From NCBI GenBank assembly GCA_015056325.1, contig SVGL01000011.1, forward strand, positions 1 through 64,000: 64,000 bases of DNA, written 5' to 3'. Shown piece after piece: positions 1 to 9,203 of this stretch. A program made the position numbers and the translations under genes. A model generated the notes under the pieces. It saw only the letters and a list, made by a program, of their open reading frames with translations. It was not told the DNA's origin and did no database searches. The DNA is from Clostridiales bacterium (GTDB lineage: Bacteria > Bacillota > Clostridia > Christensenellales > Aristaeellaceae). Every line of letters starts with the position of its first letter. The first letter of the stretch is position 1.

Positions 1-1194
1 CACCGACACCCACGCCTCAGTGGGGGCAACATACACATCCTTGTAGGTGAACTGCACATAGGAGGGCTCCGCGCTGCCGTCAGCATGCACGGTGACATTC
101 ACGCGGTCCGCGCCGGTCAGCTCGTAGCCGCCCACCTTGCTACTGTCGGGGGTGATGACGTGATCGCCCTCGGTCAGCTTCACTTCCTGGAAATCCAGGG
201 TCTGGCCGTTCTCATGGACATAGTACACCGACACCCACGCTGCCGCGGGGGCAGCGTCCTCATAATAGAAGACCACGCTGCCGATGTTGGTGGTACCGTC
301 GGGGTAGATAGTCAGGTACACGGAGGTATCGCCCACCGGGACATAGCCATCCACCTTGCTGCTGTCGGCAACCACCACATGATCACCAGGAGCCAGACGA
401 ACTTCCTGGAAGTCCAGCTGGGTACCGTTGACGTGGTAGTACACCACCGGCACGGAGACCTCCGCGACGGGCGTGGGGGTGGGCACTTCGGTGGGAACGG
501 GCGTGGGGGTAGCGACCTCGCGGTACACAAAGGTGACTTCATAGGGGCTGGCATTGCCCTCCCGGTCGACAGTCACGTCCACCCGGTCAGCCCCCACAAG
601 CTGGTAGCCCGCCGTCGCGCCGGAACCAGCCCAGACAGGGGTGGTCTCCCCGGCCCAGCATTCGGCGTACTGGGTGTCCAGCACATCGCCGCCCTCGGTG
701 ACGTAGTTGACCCTCACCTGCACCGGATAGGGCTGGAAGCTTTCCTCCCGGGGCACGTCGATGGTGGAGACATACAGCAGGATGGGCATATCCGCCTGCA
801 CGCCATTCACCGCATAAAAGAGAACGTGGGCGTACTCATAATCGGTGTTCAGGGCGTCCATCTCCGGCATCCAGGTGAAGGAAGAAGTCTGGGTGCCCCA
901 GTCATCCAGCAGGTAGAAGGAATACGCCGGATCGGGCGAAATAGCCTCGACCATCAGCGTCTGCCCCAGGGCGGAAGAATCCAGCCGGGCCCAGTAGCTG
1001 ATCTGGCCGTCAATGTCCACCTGGGCCGCCGGCACGGAGTGGTACTGCCCGCGGTCGTCCGTCCAGGCGAGGCTGAGGATCAGCTCGTCCCAGATATTCG
1101 CCGCATGAGCGGGGGTAAAACAGGTGGAAAACAACATCATCACCGTCAGCACAAAGGCTGCAATGCGGCTGCGATGCGCGCCATAAAGCTTCAT
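1..1194 (-). CDS. Secreted repeat protein, N-terminal 398 residues (3' end outside window)
   Basis: The frame is open from ATG at 1194 to base 1 with no stop, so the C-terminus lies outside. The start follows AGGAGGG at good spacing. The N-terminus (MKLYGAHRSRIAAFVLTVMM) is a signal peptide ending near AHA-AN, so the product is exported. After about 180 residues of unassigned sequence comes a Pro/Thr-rich linker (TPTPVPTEVPTPTP), followed by repeats of about 75 residues of the form YYxxNGxxLDFQEVxL...GDHV...DSSKVxGY...VxFxYxD. The DNA repeats with a 225-bp period: the same 15-base string starts at 1 and at 226. The repeats resemble MucBP-like surface modules, but I cannot assign a family. No sorting signal is visible because the end is missing. 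A cell-surface or adhesion role is inference. Confidence 0.8.
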   Translation of the reverse strand, partial: MKLYGAHRSRIAAFVLTVMMLFSTCFTPAHAANIWDELILSLAWTDDRGQYHSVPAAQVDIDGQISYWARLDSSALGQTLMVEAISPDPAYSFYLLDDWGTQTSSFTWMPEMDALNTDYEYAHVLFYAVNGVQADMPILLYVSTIDVPREESFQPYPVQVRVNYVTEGGDVLDTQYAECWAGETTPVWAGSGATAGYQLVGADRVDVTVDREGNASPYEVTFVYREVATPTPVPTEVPTPTPVAEVSVPVVYYHVNGTQLDFQEVRLAPGDHVVVADSSKVDGYVPVGDTSVYLTIYPDGTTNIGSVVFYYEDAAPAAAWVSVYYVHENGQTLDFQEVKLTEGDHVITPDSSKVGGYELTGADRVNVTVHADGSAEPSYVQFTYKDVYVAPTEAWVSV

Positions 1195-1238
1195 GGCATG
1201 TCCCTCCTTCGAAAAATGCAAACACATATTCATTATAT

Positions 1239-1267
1239 ATTATACCCCTGCCGGTGCAGGAAGTCAA
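1239..1267 (-). promoter_or_regulatory. Sigma-A promoter for the secreted repeat protein
   Basis: On the minus strand, TTGACT (1262-1267) and TATAAT (1239-1244) are separated by 17 nt, about 45 nt upstream of the start codon. Confidence 0.75.
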
Positions 1268-1384
1268 TGAGCGCAGGCCCTTGTCAAGTCGTCCGGAGCG
1301 GATTTTACCCCCTGTATATGCAGGAATCCCCGCCCCCATGTCGAAATGCTTAAGAAGCATCAACCATACAACAGGAGGCGTACC

Positions 1385-1933
1385 ATGAACGAACAGAACC
1401 TCATCGAGACCTACCAGGACGGCAAGGTCGTCTTCGACGGCAAGATTATCCGCCTGGAGCACTGGACTGTCAAGCTCCCCAACGGCAACCTGGCATTGCG
1501 CGAGGTGGCCTGCCATCCCGGCGCATCCGCGGTGGTCGCCATTGACGAGGACGAGAACATCATCCTCGTGCAGCAGTACCGCGCGCCCATCGGCCGCCTG
1601 ACGCTGGAGATCCCCGCGGGCAAGTTCGACCATATCGGCGAGGATCCCCTCCTGTGCGCCCAGCGCGAGCTGAGCGAGGAGACCGGCTATATTGCCGATT
1701 CCTGGCGCAAGCTGACCGTGCTGGAGACCACGCCCGGCTTCTGCAACGAGCGCATCCACCTCTACCTGGCCACGGGCCTGAAGACCGGCGAGACCCACCC
1801 GGATGAGGACGAGTTCGTCGCCACCACCCGCATGCCCCTGAAGGACGCGGTCGCCAAGGTCATGGACGGCACCTTCCGGGACGGCAAGACCGCCCTGGGC
1901 ATCATGATGGCTTCCGCCGCGCTCAAAGACTAA
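1385..1933 (+). CDS. Nudix hydrolase, ADP-ribose pyrophosphatase-like
   Basis: The 182-residue product has the layout of the ADP-ribose pyrophosphatase (NudF) group: a beta-rich N-terminus, the segment LVQQYRAPIGRLTLEIPAG, and a Nudix box at residues 79-102 (AGKF...GEDP...RELSEETGY) carrying the REL-EE metal-binding core. The Gly-to-Glu spacing at the front of the box is one residue longer than canonical. Members cut ADP-ribose or similar nucleoside diphosphates in the cytoplasm as housekeeping. The start at 1385 is preferred over the upstream in-frame ATG at 1346 because AGGAGG sits 6 nt before it. The exact substrate is not readable from sequence. Confidence 0.88.
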   Translation: MNEQNLIETYQDGKVVFDGKIIRLEHWTVKLPNGNLALREVACHPGASAVVAIDEDENIILVQQYRAPIGRLTLEIPAGKFDHIGEDPLLCAQRELSEETGYIADSWRKLTVLETTPGFCNERIHLYLATGLKTGETHPDEDEFVATTRMPLKDAVAKVMDGTFRDGKTALGIMMASAALKD

Positions 1934-2015
1934 ACGAAGCAGCGCCACCTTTTCTTCCCGGTTTGGCAAAAATATTTCAAAAATGTTTCAGCATTCCCAT
2001 GAAAGGAGGATCCCC

Positions 2016-2192
2016 ATGGCCCGCAAGCCTAGCAAGCCCTCTGCGTACAGCATCTTCATCGCCGTGCTGGTGGTGCTGCTGATTCTCGCCGTCGCCCTGT
2101 TCATCTACGGCAGCGCGAACAACGGCCTGCCCACGCCTGTGCTGCCGGGTCAGGGCCACTTTGCCCTGGGGACGATCATGCGCCATGGGTGA
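2016..2192 (+). CDS. Small single-span membrane protein, unknown function
   Basis: This 58-residue ORF begins at an ATG preceded by AAAGGAGGA. It has a short basic N-terminus (MARKPSKPS), one hydrophobic span at about residues 12-32 (IFIAVLVVLLILAVALFIYG), and a Gly/Pro-rich tail. Its stop overlaps the start of the downstream acetyltransferase, which suggests translational coupling. I do not recognise a family. The good ribosome binding site and clear membrane segment are the only support. Confidence 0.55.
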   Translation: MARKPSKPSAYSIFIAVLVVLLILAVALFIYGSANNGLPTPVLPGQGHFALGTIMRHG

Positions 2193-2826
2193 GAAGCGTT
2201 CCTTCTGGCATTTCCTGACCCTCCCCGCCGCAGAGCCGGCCACGCCCCAGGAGTATTTCGCCCGGCTGCCGGTGATCGACACGCCCCGCCTGATATTGCG
2301 GAAGATGCGCATGTCCGACGCCCCGGACGTCTACCGATACGCCAAGGACCCGGAGGTTGCCCGGCATGTGCTGTGGGAAGCCCACCAGTCCGTATGGGAG
2401 ACGCGGGCCTACATCCGCTACCTGCTCTGGCAGTACCGCAGCGGCCTGCCCGGCTCCTGGGCCATTGAGCTGAAGGAAACCGGCAGAGTTGTGGGCACCA
2501 TCGGCTACATGAGCTACAACGCCGACAACGCCACCGTAGAGGTTGGCTACTCCCTCGCCCGGGAGCAATGGGGCAAGGGCCTGATGACCGAGGCCCTGAC
2601 AGCGGTGATCGCCGAGACCTTCCGCGCCCTGGACATGCACCGCATCGAGGCCATGCACTTCACCGACAACCCGGCATCCGGGCGCGTCATGGAAAAGTGC
2701 GGCATGACCCATGAGGGCCACCTGCGGGAGCGGGTGTGCTGCAAGGGCACCTTCCGGGATGTAGAGATGTGGGGGATGCTGCGCAAGGATTGGGAGAAAC
2801 ACCGCAGAAAAATGGGGCCGGCATGA
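2185..2826 (+). CDS. GNAT family N-acetyltransferase (RimJ/RimL type)
   Basis: The 213-residue product carries the RimJ/RimL-type acetyltransferase pattern: TPRLILRKM at the start of the fold, DAPDVYRYAKDPEVARH, then GTIGYMSYN and VEVGYSLAREQWGKGLMTEAL, with the acetyl-CoA pyrophosphate loop around QWGKG, and a C-terminal NPASGRVMEKCGM. It would transfer acetyl from acetyl-CoA to an amine, either a protein N-terminus or a small molecule. ATG 2185 overlaps the stop of the small upstream membrane gene. A TTG at 2161 is in frame but lacks a better ribosome site. The substrate is unknown. Confidence 0.85.
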   Translation: MGEKRSFWHFLTLPAAEPATPQEYFARLPVIDTPRLILRKMRMSDAPDVYRYAKDPEVARHVLWEAHQSVWETRAYIRYLLWQYRSGLPGSWAIELKETGRVVGTIGYMSYNADNATVEVGYSLAREQWGKGLMTEALTAVIAETFRALDMHRIEAMHFTDNPASGRVMEKCGMTHEGHLRERVCCKGTFRDVEMWGMLRKDWEKHRRKMGPA

Positions 2827-2842
2827 CGCCGACCCTTTTTAC
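2812..2842 (+). terminator. Likely rho-independent terminator
   Basis: A short GC stem (GGGGCCGGC / GCCGACCC, with one bulge) overlaps the end of the acetyltransferase gene and is followed by TTTTT. It sits between two convergent genes. Confidence 0.5.
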
Positions 2843-2844
2843 GT

Positions 2845-3462
2845 TCACTTTTTGCGCTTATACGTCGCCATTCTCCGCTTGAGCACATCCGGCCTGGCCA
2901 CCGAGTACCCGAAGAACCCCAGCACGTCCGTGGCCTTCTGGTACACGCCGTGGGCCTTGGTCACCAGCTCGGCCCGTTCCAGGTGCATGGAGCCGTCCTC
3001 GTCGAAGAACTCCTCCTGCACGCCGCAGCTGACCACCTCGCCGATGAACATCACATGGCTGCCCAGCTCGATTTGTTGACGAACCTTGCAGGCCAGGAAA
3101 CCGGGACATTCGGCGATGGCGGGGGCGTAATCGAGGCCCTTCACCGGGACGGGGGTGTAATGGCAGTCCGCCCATTTGTCGGTTTCCCGGCCGGACTTGA
3201 CGCCGCAGTAGTCCATGCCGCGGCACTCCTTCTTGCCCACCAGGTTGACCACGAATTCGCCGGAGCTGACGATCATATCGTAGCTGTAGCGGCGCTTCTG
3301 CACGGAGATGGACACCATCGGCGGGTCGGAGTTCACCGTGCCCACCCAGGCAATGGTGATGATGTTGGGCTTGGCGTCCTCCGCCGTATCGCAGCAGGAA
3401 ACCATGACCGCAGGCACCGGGGACAGCATCGTGAAGGGATCCAGGGGACGGAATGCACACAT
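2845..3462 (-). CDS. Flavin reductase family protein (FMN-binding split barrel)
   Basis: The 205-residue product matches flavin-reductase-like proteins: N-terminal PVPAVMVSC..., the core NIITIAWVGTVNSDPPMVSISVQKRRYSYDMI, then EFVVNLVG and the GSHVMFIGEVV segment. Relatives bind FMN and reduce flavin with NAD(P)H, or act as flavoproteins of unassigned substrate in the cytoplasm. ATG 3462 follows AGAGGAGAG. A neighbouring ATG at 3470 is out of frame. The gene is divergent from an AEC transporter and their promoters overlap. The physiological role is unknown. Confidence 0.85.
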   Translation of the reverse strand: MCAFRPLDPFTMLSPVPAVMVSCCDTAEDAKPNIITIAWVGTVNSDPPMVSISVQKRRYSYDMIVSSGEFVVNLVGKKECRGMDYCGVKSGRETDKWADCHYTPVPVKGLDYAPAIAECPGFLACKVRQQIELGSHVMFIGEVVSCGVQEEFFDEDGSMHLERAELVTKAHGVYQKATDVLGFFGYSVARPDVLKRRMATYKRKK

Positions 3463-3478
3463 AACTTCATCTCTCCTC

Positions 3479-3507
3479 TTGTCGGATGGATGGATTTAGT
3501 GTACAAT
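3479..3507 (+). promoter_or_regulatory. Sigma-A promoter for the AEC transporter gene
   Basis: TTGTCG (3479-3484) and TACAAT (3502-3507) have a 17-nt spacer, 35 nt upstream of the start codon. Confidence 0.7.
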
Positions 3508-3526
3508 ATTGCGGACCCAATGTCAA
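3498..3526 (-). promoter_or_regulatory. Sigma-A promoter for the flavin reductase gene
   Basis: Minus-strand TTGACA (3521-3526) and TACACT (3498-3503) are separated by 17 nt. The -10 hexamer overlaps that of the divergent promoter. Confidence 0.75.
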
Positions 3527-3541
3527 GAATCGGAGGACCTC

Positions 3542-4432
3542 ATGACTGTTCTTCTGCAGGTGATGACCCTGTTCATGCTGATGCTGTGCGGATTGATCGC
3601 AGCGAAAACCAAGCTCCTGGGCGACCAGGGCCTCAAGGGCCTGAACACCCTGGTGCTCTACTTCGCCCAGCCTGCGCTGATCCTGCACCGGCTGCAGACC
3701 CCCGCCAGCCCGGAGCTGATTATGGAGATCATCTGGGTGTTCGTGCTGGCCTGCGCGACCATCGCCTTGGCTGGCGTGATTTCCTTCCGCCTGTTCGCCA
3801 AGGAGGAGCACCAGCGCCGCGCCGTGCTGACGAGCCTATCCATGCTGTCCAACTGCGGCTTCATGGGCTTCCCCATCATCATCGCCACCATGGGCGACGG
3901 AGCGCTGATCTACGCGGTGGTGTTCCTGGCGGCCTTCAACCTGATGGCCTGGACGCTGGGTGCGTACTTCTTCGGCGGCGCGAAGGCCATCCAGCCCCTG
4001 CGCTTGCTGCGGAACCCAACCATTTGGTCCATCGCAGGCGGCCTGACGCTGTTCTTTACCGGGTGGATGCTCCCCGGCTTCATCAACGATGCGCTGAACA
4101 TGCTGGGCGGCACCACCACGCCGCTGACCATGTTCGTCATCGGCGCGCGGCTGATCACCCTTCGCCCGGCACACCTGAAGGACAGGCAGCTGCTGCTCTC
4201 CTGTGCGCTGCGGCTGCTGATCTTCCCGGCGCTGATCCTGCTTTTGCGCCTGACGCCCCTGTCCCCCATGGTGGTCAGCAGCGTGTACCTGTGCACCGCC
4301 ATGCCCGGCGCAGCGATGACCGCCATGCAGGCCGAGCTGCACGACTCCGACAAGGAGCTGGCTTCCCGGGGCGTGGCGCTGTCCACCGCATTGTCAATGG
4401 CCACCGTGCCGCTGATGCTGCTGCTTGTCTAA
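3542..4432 (+). CDS. AEC (auxin efflux carrier) family permease
   Basis: This 296-residue integral membrane protein has about ten hydrophobic segments in two halves. The first half contains GLIAAKTKLLGDQGLKGLNTLVLYFAQPALI, typical of the AEC/BART family, where the helix breaks near the N-P or Q-P motifs. SNCGFMGFPII and MPGAAMTAMQAEL are also family-like. AEC members in bacteria export or import organic acids such as malate; the substrate here cannot be told. The start at 3542 is chosen because GGAGG lies just upstream. The next gene follows after 21 nt and is probably cotranscribed. Confidence 0.87.
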   Translation: MTVLLQVMTLFMLMLCGLIAAKTKLLGDQGLKGLNTLVLYFAQPALILHRLQTPASPELIMEIIWVFVLACATIALAGVISFRLFAKEEHQRRAVLTSLSMLSNCGFMGFPIIIATMGDGALIYAVVFLAAFNLMAWTLGAYFFGGAKAIQPLRLLRNPTIWSIAGGLTLFFTGWMLPGFINDALNMLGGTTTPLTMFVIGARLITLRPAHLKDRQLLLSCALRLLIFPALILLLRLTPLSPMVVSSVYLCTAMPGAAMTAMQAELHDSDKELASRGVALSTALSMATVPLMLLLV

Positions 4433-4453
4433 CACCCCGATAAGGAGGTTCCC

Positions 4454-5362
4454 ATGATCTTTCCTGGCAACGCCTCACCCCGTGGCCGCCACGCAGGGGC
4501 TTACGATCCTTCCACCAGCCTGACCCGGCGAACCGTCCGCTTCTTCCTGGTGCTGGTGCTGATGATCGCCCTGGCATGGCCCTTTGTGGAACCCTTCCTG
4601 CTGCAGACGGAGCATACCACCCTCACCGCGGCGGATCTACCCGCCAGCATCGGTCAGCTGCGCATCGTGTATGCATCAGATATCCACAAGGGCGGCATCT
4701 TCGGGGATAAGCGGGTGGCCTCGCTGGTCAGCCACATCAACGCCTGCAACGCGGACATCGTGCTCTTTGGCGGCGATTATGCCGTGGACATCGACGGGGC
4801 AATCGAGTTCTTCCAGACCATGCCCCGTATCCACAGCCGCTATGGCGTTTATGCAGTTCTGGGCAACCACGACCGTACCGTGCCTGAATCCAAGCTGACC
4901 ACGCTGCGCTCGGCCATGCAGAACGCAGGCGTTATGCCGCTGATCAATGCCGTCACCCAGGTGCGCATCGGCATGAGCAGCATCACCATCGTCGGCATTG
5001 ACGACGCCGACAACGGCCGCCCGGATATGAAGGGCGTAGCCAGCCAGGTACGCGCAGAGGATTACGTTATTTTCCTCAGCCACAACCCCAAGGTGATCCC
5101 CGATGCGTTGAAGCTGCAGGATATGAACGGCCGCGAAGGCTGGTTCGACCTCGGGCTCTTCGGCCACACGCATGGCGGACAGGTGGCCTTCCTGGGTGCC
5201 TTTCTCAAGAACGACGGCGTCCCGGATGAATACACGCAGGGCTGGTTCCGCCAGAACCGCGCGCATATGCTGGTCAGCCGGGGCGTAGGCACCAGCGGGC
5301 TGCCTGTGCGGCTCTTCTGCATGCCGCAGATTCATCTCATCACCGTCAATACCGCGAAATGA
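4454..5362 (+). CDS. Membrane-anchored calcineurin-like metallophosphoesterase (YkuE type)
   Basis: The 302-residue product has one N-terminal membrane span (residues about 28-46) followed by a metallophosphoesterase domain. The metal-binding blocks are ASDIH (D76, H78), GGDY, GNHD and GHTHGGQ, in the family order. YkuE-like enzymes act on the outer face of the membrane and are thought to cleave phosphoesters or UDP-sugar lipids. The start follows AAGGAGG. It lies 21 nt behind the AEC permease and ends at a terminator. Confidence 0.88.
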   Translation: MIFPGNASPRGRHAGAYDPSTSLTRRTVRFFLVLVLMIALAWPFVEPFLLQTEHTTLTAADLPASIGQLRIVYASDIHKGGIFGDKRVASLVSHINACNADIVLFGGDYAVDIDGAIEFFQTMPRIHSRYGVYAVLGNHDRTVPESKLTTLRSAMQNAGVMPLINAVTQVRIGMSSITIVGIDDADNGRPDMKGVASQVRAEDYVIFLSHNPKVIPDALKLQDMNGREGWFDLGLFGHTHGGQVAFLGAFLKNDGVPDEYTQGWFRQNRAHMLVSRGVGTSGLPVRLFCMPQIHLITVNTAK

Positions 5363-5364
5363 CC

Positions 5365-5398
5365 AAAAGGCTTCCCTGACGGGAGGCCCTTTTCTTTT
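5365..5398. terminator. Bidirectional rho-independent terminator
   Basis: Stem GGCTTCCC (5369-5376), loop TGAC, GGGAGGCC (5381-5388), with an A tract on the left and a T tract on the right. It serves the convergent phosphoesterase and DUF4363 genes. Confidence 0.75.
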
Positions 5399-5780
5399 AC
5401 AGTACATTCCCCAGGGTGAAATTGTCCCGGTGGTGGATGTGTCGGGCGTTTTCCTCCAGCTCCGCGCAGATTTCGTAGCATTGCCCCTGCTCCTTTGCCG
5501 CGACGGCCGCTTCCAGCCGGGTGAGCGCCAGGGTCACGTCGTCGATATCATCGTGGTTAATGAGCACCTGCAGCCAGGGTGTAGTGTCCTCCCAGTCAGC
5601 CTTATAGGCGGAGATGGTTTCCTCCGCCCGGAGCCAGTCGACTTTTTCTGCCATGATACGCAGTTCCTTTGCAGCCGACACGTATCTCCCGCACAGGACT
5701 TCCGTCTGTTTTTCCTCCCACACACCGATGCCAATCACCAGCATCAGCAGCACCAGGGAAATGACAAGGCTTGTGCGCAT
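5397..5780 (-). CDS. DUF4363 family protein
   Basis: The 127-residue product has an N-terminal hydrophobic signal-anchor (SLVISLVLLMLVIGIGVWEE) and a helical extracellular part. The W-x8-D-D pattern of DUF4363 is visible (TPWLQVLINHDDIDDVTLALTRLE). The family has no known biochemical role but in Clostridia often sits next to DUF421 membrane proteins, as here. Its ATG directly abuts the upstream DUF421 stop. Confidence 0.75.
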   Translation of the reverse strand: MRTSLVISLVLLMLVIGIGVWEEKQTEVLCGRYVSAAKELRIMAEKVDWLRAEETISAYKADWEDTTPWLQVLINHDDIDDVTLALTRLEAAVAAKEQGQCYEICAELEENARHIHHRDNFTLGNVL

Positions 5781-6503
5781 TCACCACACCGCCCTTTCCG
5801 GCGGAAGCACAGACTTCAAGTCGGTTTCTGTACTTCCCTTGCCCTGAATGAGCATCTGCCCCTGGGTATTCAGGCACAGGAACAGCACGGACGACAGGTC
5901 AGGATAGCCGCTTTCGCTGGCAGTCTCCCGCAGCCAGCTTTCGCTGAGCTTGCCGCGGATCAGGTTGTCCTGCTGGATGACGCCGTCCATCACCAGGGGC
6001 AGCGGAAGACCCTCATTGGGTACAGTCAGGTGCAGATCATTCGGCGCAACCGACCGAAAGTCTGCTTTGGGGAATACATTCACCTGACCGCCGGGCTCCA
6101 GGACGACCGTTCCTACCTCCGCAGGATCAAGGATGCCCGCGGTACGGATTGACTCCATCAGGTCGTTCAGGTCAATGGCGGATTTGCGCATCTGCTTCTC
6201 GCAGATCACACCGTTGCGCATGAGCACAGTGGGCTGGCCGCTCATCCACGCCCGGAAGGGCTGCCACCTCATGCACAGGCCGGTGATCAGCCCGTGGCAC
6301 ACCACCAGCGCAATCATCGGCAATATGCCGTATAGCAGCGGAATGCCCACACCTCCCATGGGCGTAGCGGCCAGCTCGGCGATCATGATGACCACCACCA
6401 GCTCGAAGGGCATCAGCTGGCCCACCTCCCGCTTGCCCATGGCCCGCATGGCCAGGAGCGAAGCAATGTAGAGCAGCACCGATCGGGTGAAGATGGTCAG
6501 CAT
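5781..6503 (-). CDS. DUF421 (YetF-like) membrane protein
   Basis: The 240-residue product has three N-terminal membrane helices containing the family motif RAMGKREVGQLMPFELVV, followed by a cytoplasmic DUF421 domain (PTVLMRNGVI, MRKSAIDLNDLMESIRTAGI). In Bacillus spores the related YetF/SpoVAF-associated proteins affect germination, but many members are vegetative, so the role is open. The start follows GGAGG. It forms a two-gene unit with the DUF4363 gene, with no gap between stop and start. Confidence 0.85.
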   Translation of the reverse strand: MLTIFTRSVLLYIASLLAMRAMGKREVGQLMPFELVVVIMIAELAATPMGGVGIPLLYGILPMIALVVCHGLITGLCMRWQPFRAWMSGQPTVLMRNGVICEKQMRKSAIDLNDLMESIRTAGILDPAEVGTVVLEPGGQVNVFPKADFRSVAPNDLHLTVPNEGLPLPLVMDGVIQQDNLIRGKLSESWLRETASESGYPDLSSVLFLCLNTQGQMLIQGKGSTETDLKSVLPPERAVW

Positions 6504-6593
6504 AGCAGATCCTCCGCAGCGTTTTGGAAGGAGTATTTCCCGTTACGCGGCACGGTATACGTCGCCTTTTTTTCCGTTTTGGCCCGCGAGGCC

Positions 6594-6622
6594 TTGTCCA
6601 TTGTTCACAGGTATGCTATAAT
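6594..6622 (+). promoter_or_regulatory. Sigma-A promoter for the ecfA1 operon
   Basis: TTGTCC (6594-6599) and TATAAT (6617-6622) have a 17-nt spacer, about 55 nt upstream of ecfA1. Confidence 0.8.
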
Positions 6623-6676
6623 GCAGGGTGGCGTACTTTCCCTACATTATAAAGCACGCCATAAAGGAGCACATCA

Positions 6677-7506
<830 letters not shown>

Positions 7507-7522
<16 letters not shown>

Positions 7523-8367
7523 AGAATCTGACCCACACCTACTCGGCGGGCAGCGCACTGCAGTCCACCGCTGTGCAGGACGTCAACCTCACCATTGAAG
7601 AGGGCGAGTTCGTGGCCATCGTGGGCCATACCGGCAGCGGTAAGTCCACGCTGGTGCAGCACCTCAACGGTCTGCTCAAGCCTACCTCCGGTCAGGTGCT
7701 GGTGGATGGCGAAGACATGAACGGCGAAAAGGTCGTGAAGCGCCTCATCCGCCAGAAGGTCGGCCTGGTGTTCCAATATCCGGAGTACCAGCTGTTTGAG
7801 GAGACCGTCGCCAAGGACATCGCCTTTGGCCCCAAGAATCAGGGCCTGAGTGAGGAGGAGATCGACCGCCGCGTCCGCAAGGCGATGGCCCATGTCCACC
7901 TGGATTATGACAAGTACGCCGAGCGCAGCCCCTTTGAGCTCTCCGGCGGCCAGATGCGCCGCGTGGCCATCGCGGGCGTGCTGGCGATGGAGCCCCGCTA
8001 CCTGATCCTGGACGAGCCCGCCGCCGGTCTCGATCCCAAGGGCCGCGACCGCATTCTGGGCATGGTGAAGGATCTGCATGCCGCCGGCGTGACCGTCGTG
8101 ATGGTCAGCCACTCCATGGATGACTGCGCCCGCCTCGCCACTCGCATGATCGTGATGAGCAAGGGCACCGTAGTCGCCAGCGACACGCCCCGCAAGCTCT
8201 TCTCCCAGCCTGAGATGATGGCCTCTGTGGGCCTTGGCGTGCCGGAAGCAGCCAAGCTCTGCCAGCTGCTGCGGGAAAAGGGCGTTGATCTGCCTGCCGA
8301 TCTGTACACCCAGGAGGAGCTCCACGAGCATCTCCTGCGCCTGTGGAAGGAGGTGCACTCTGCATGA
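7507..8367 (+). CDS. ecfA2: ECF transporter ATPase EcfA2
   Basis: The 286-residue second ATPase has Walker A GHTGSGKST (40-48), Q-loop FQYPEYQLFEETV (diagnostic of EcfA2), signature LSGGQMRRVAIAG, Walker B LILDEPAAGLDP and MVSHSMDDCARLA. It pairs with EcfA1 to power EcfT. The start at 7507 lies inside the end of ecfA1 and needs translational coupling. The stop forms ATGA with the ecfT start. Confidence 0.93.
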
Positions 8368-9203
8368 TGAAGAACATCACCATGGGCCAGTACTACCCCG
8401 TGGACAGTTGGGTGCACCGCCTCGACCCCCGCACGAAAATCCTGCTGACCATCGCGATGATCGTCGCGGTCTTCCTGGTGAAGTCGATGGTCGGCTACGG
8501 ACTGATCCTGGGCTTCATGTACCTGGTCAGCCGCCTGTCCAAGGTACCCTTCAAGATGCTGCTCAAGGGCGTCAAGCCCCTGCGGTTCATCCTGATCCTG
8601 ACATTCCTGCTGAACCTGTTCTTCAACACCGGCACGACGATGCTGGTGGAATGGGGCTTTATCAAAATCAGCTACGAGGGCCTGAGCACGGCCATTCACT
8701 ACTCCCTGCGCCTGGTGTTCCTGGTGCTGGGCACCTCCCTGATGACGCTGACCACCTCCCCCATCGCGCTCTCCGACGGCATCGAGATGCTGCTCAGCCC
8801 GCTGAAGGTCATCAAGTTCCCCGCCCACGAGCTGGCAATGATGATGTCCATCGCGCTGCGGTTTATCCCCACGCTGATGGAGGAGGCCGACAAGATCATG
8901 AAGGCCCAGATGGCCCGCGGCGCGGACTTTGAGTCCGGCAATCTGCTGGCCCGCGCCAAGGCCATGGTCCCCCTGCTGGTGCCGCTGTTCGTCAGCGCCT
9001 TCCGCCGCGCGGGCGATCTGGCCATGGCCATGGAGAGCCGCTGCTACCACGGCGGCGAAAACCGCACCCGTCTGCGCGTTTTGAAGGTCACTAAGAATGA
9101 CTGGCTCGCTGCCCTGGGCGTGGCGGTGCTGATCGCGTTGATCCTCACCGAAAGCATGGTGACCCTGCCCATCTGGGCCGCTGTGAAGGGGCTGCTGGCA
9201 TGA
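8364..9203 (+). CDS. ecfT: ECF transporter transmembrane protein EcfT
   Basis: The 279-residue membrane protein begins MMKNITMGQYYPVDSWVHRLDPRTKIL, the typical EcfT N-terminus. It carries both coupling motifs that contact the ATPases: the ARG-containing MARGADF, and SAFRRAGDLAMAMESRCY near the C-terminal half. It joins the ATPases to the S component. SD AAGGAGG lies 11 nt upstream of ATG 8364, which overlaps the ecfA2 stop. No S component is adjacent; FolT at 26.4-26.9 kb is one candidate partner. Confidence 0.92.
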   Translation: MMKNITMGQYYPVDSWVHRLDPRTKILLTIAMIVAVFLVKSMVGYGLILGFMYLVSRLSKVPFKMLLKGVKPLRFILILTFLLNLFFNTGTTMLVEWGFIKISYEGLSTAIHYSLRLVFLVLGTSLMTLTTSPIALSDGIEMLLSPLKVIKFPAHELAMMMSIALRFIPTLMEEADKIMKAQMARGADFESGNLLARAKAMVPLLVPLFVSAFRRAGDLAMAMESRCYHGGENRTRLRVLKVTKNDWLAALGVAVLIALILTESMVTLPIWAAVKGLLA

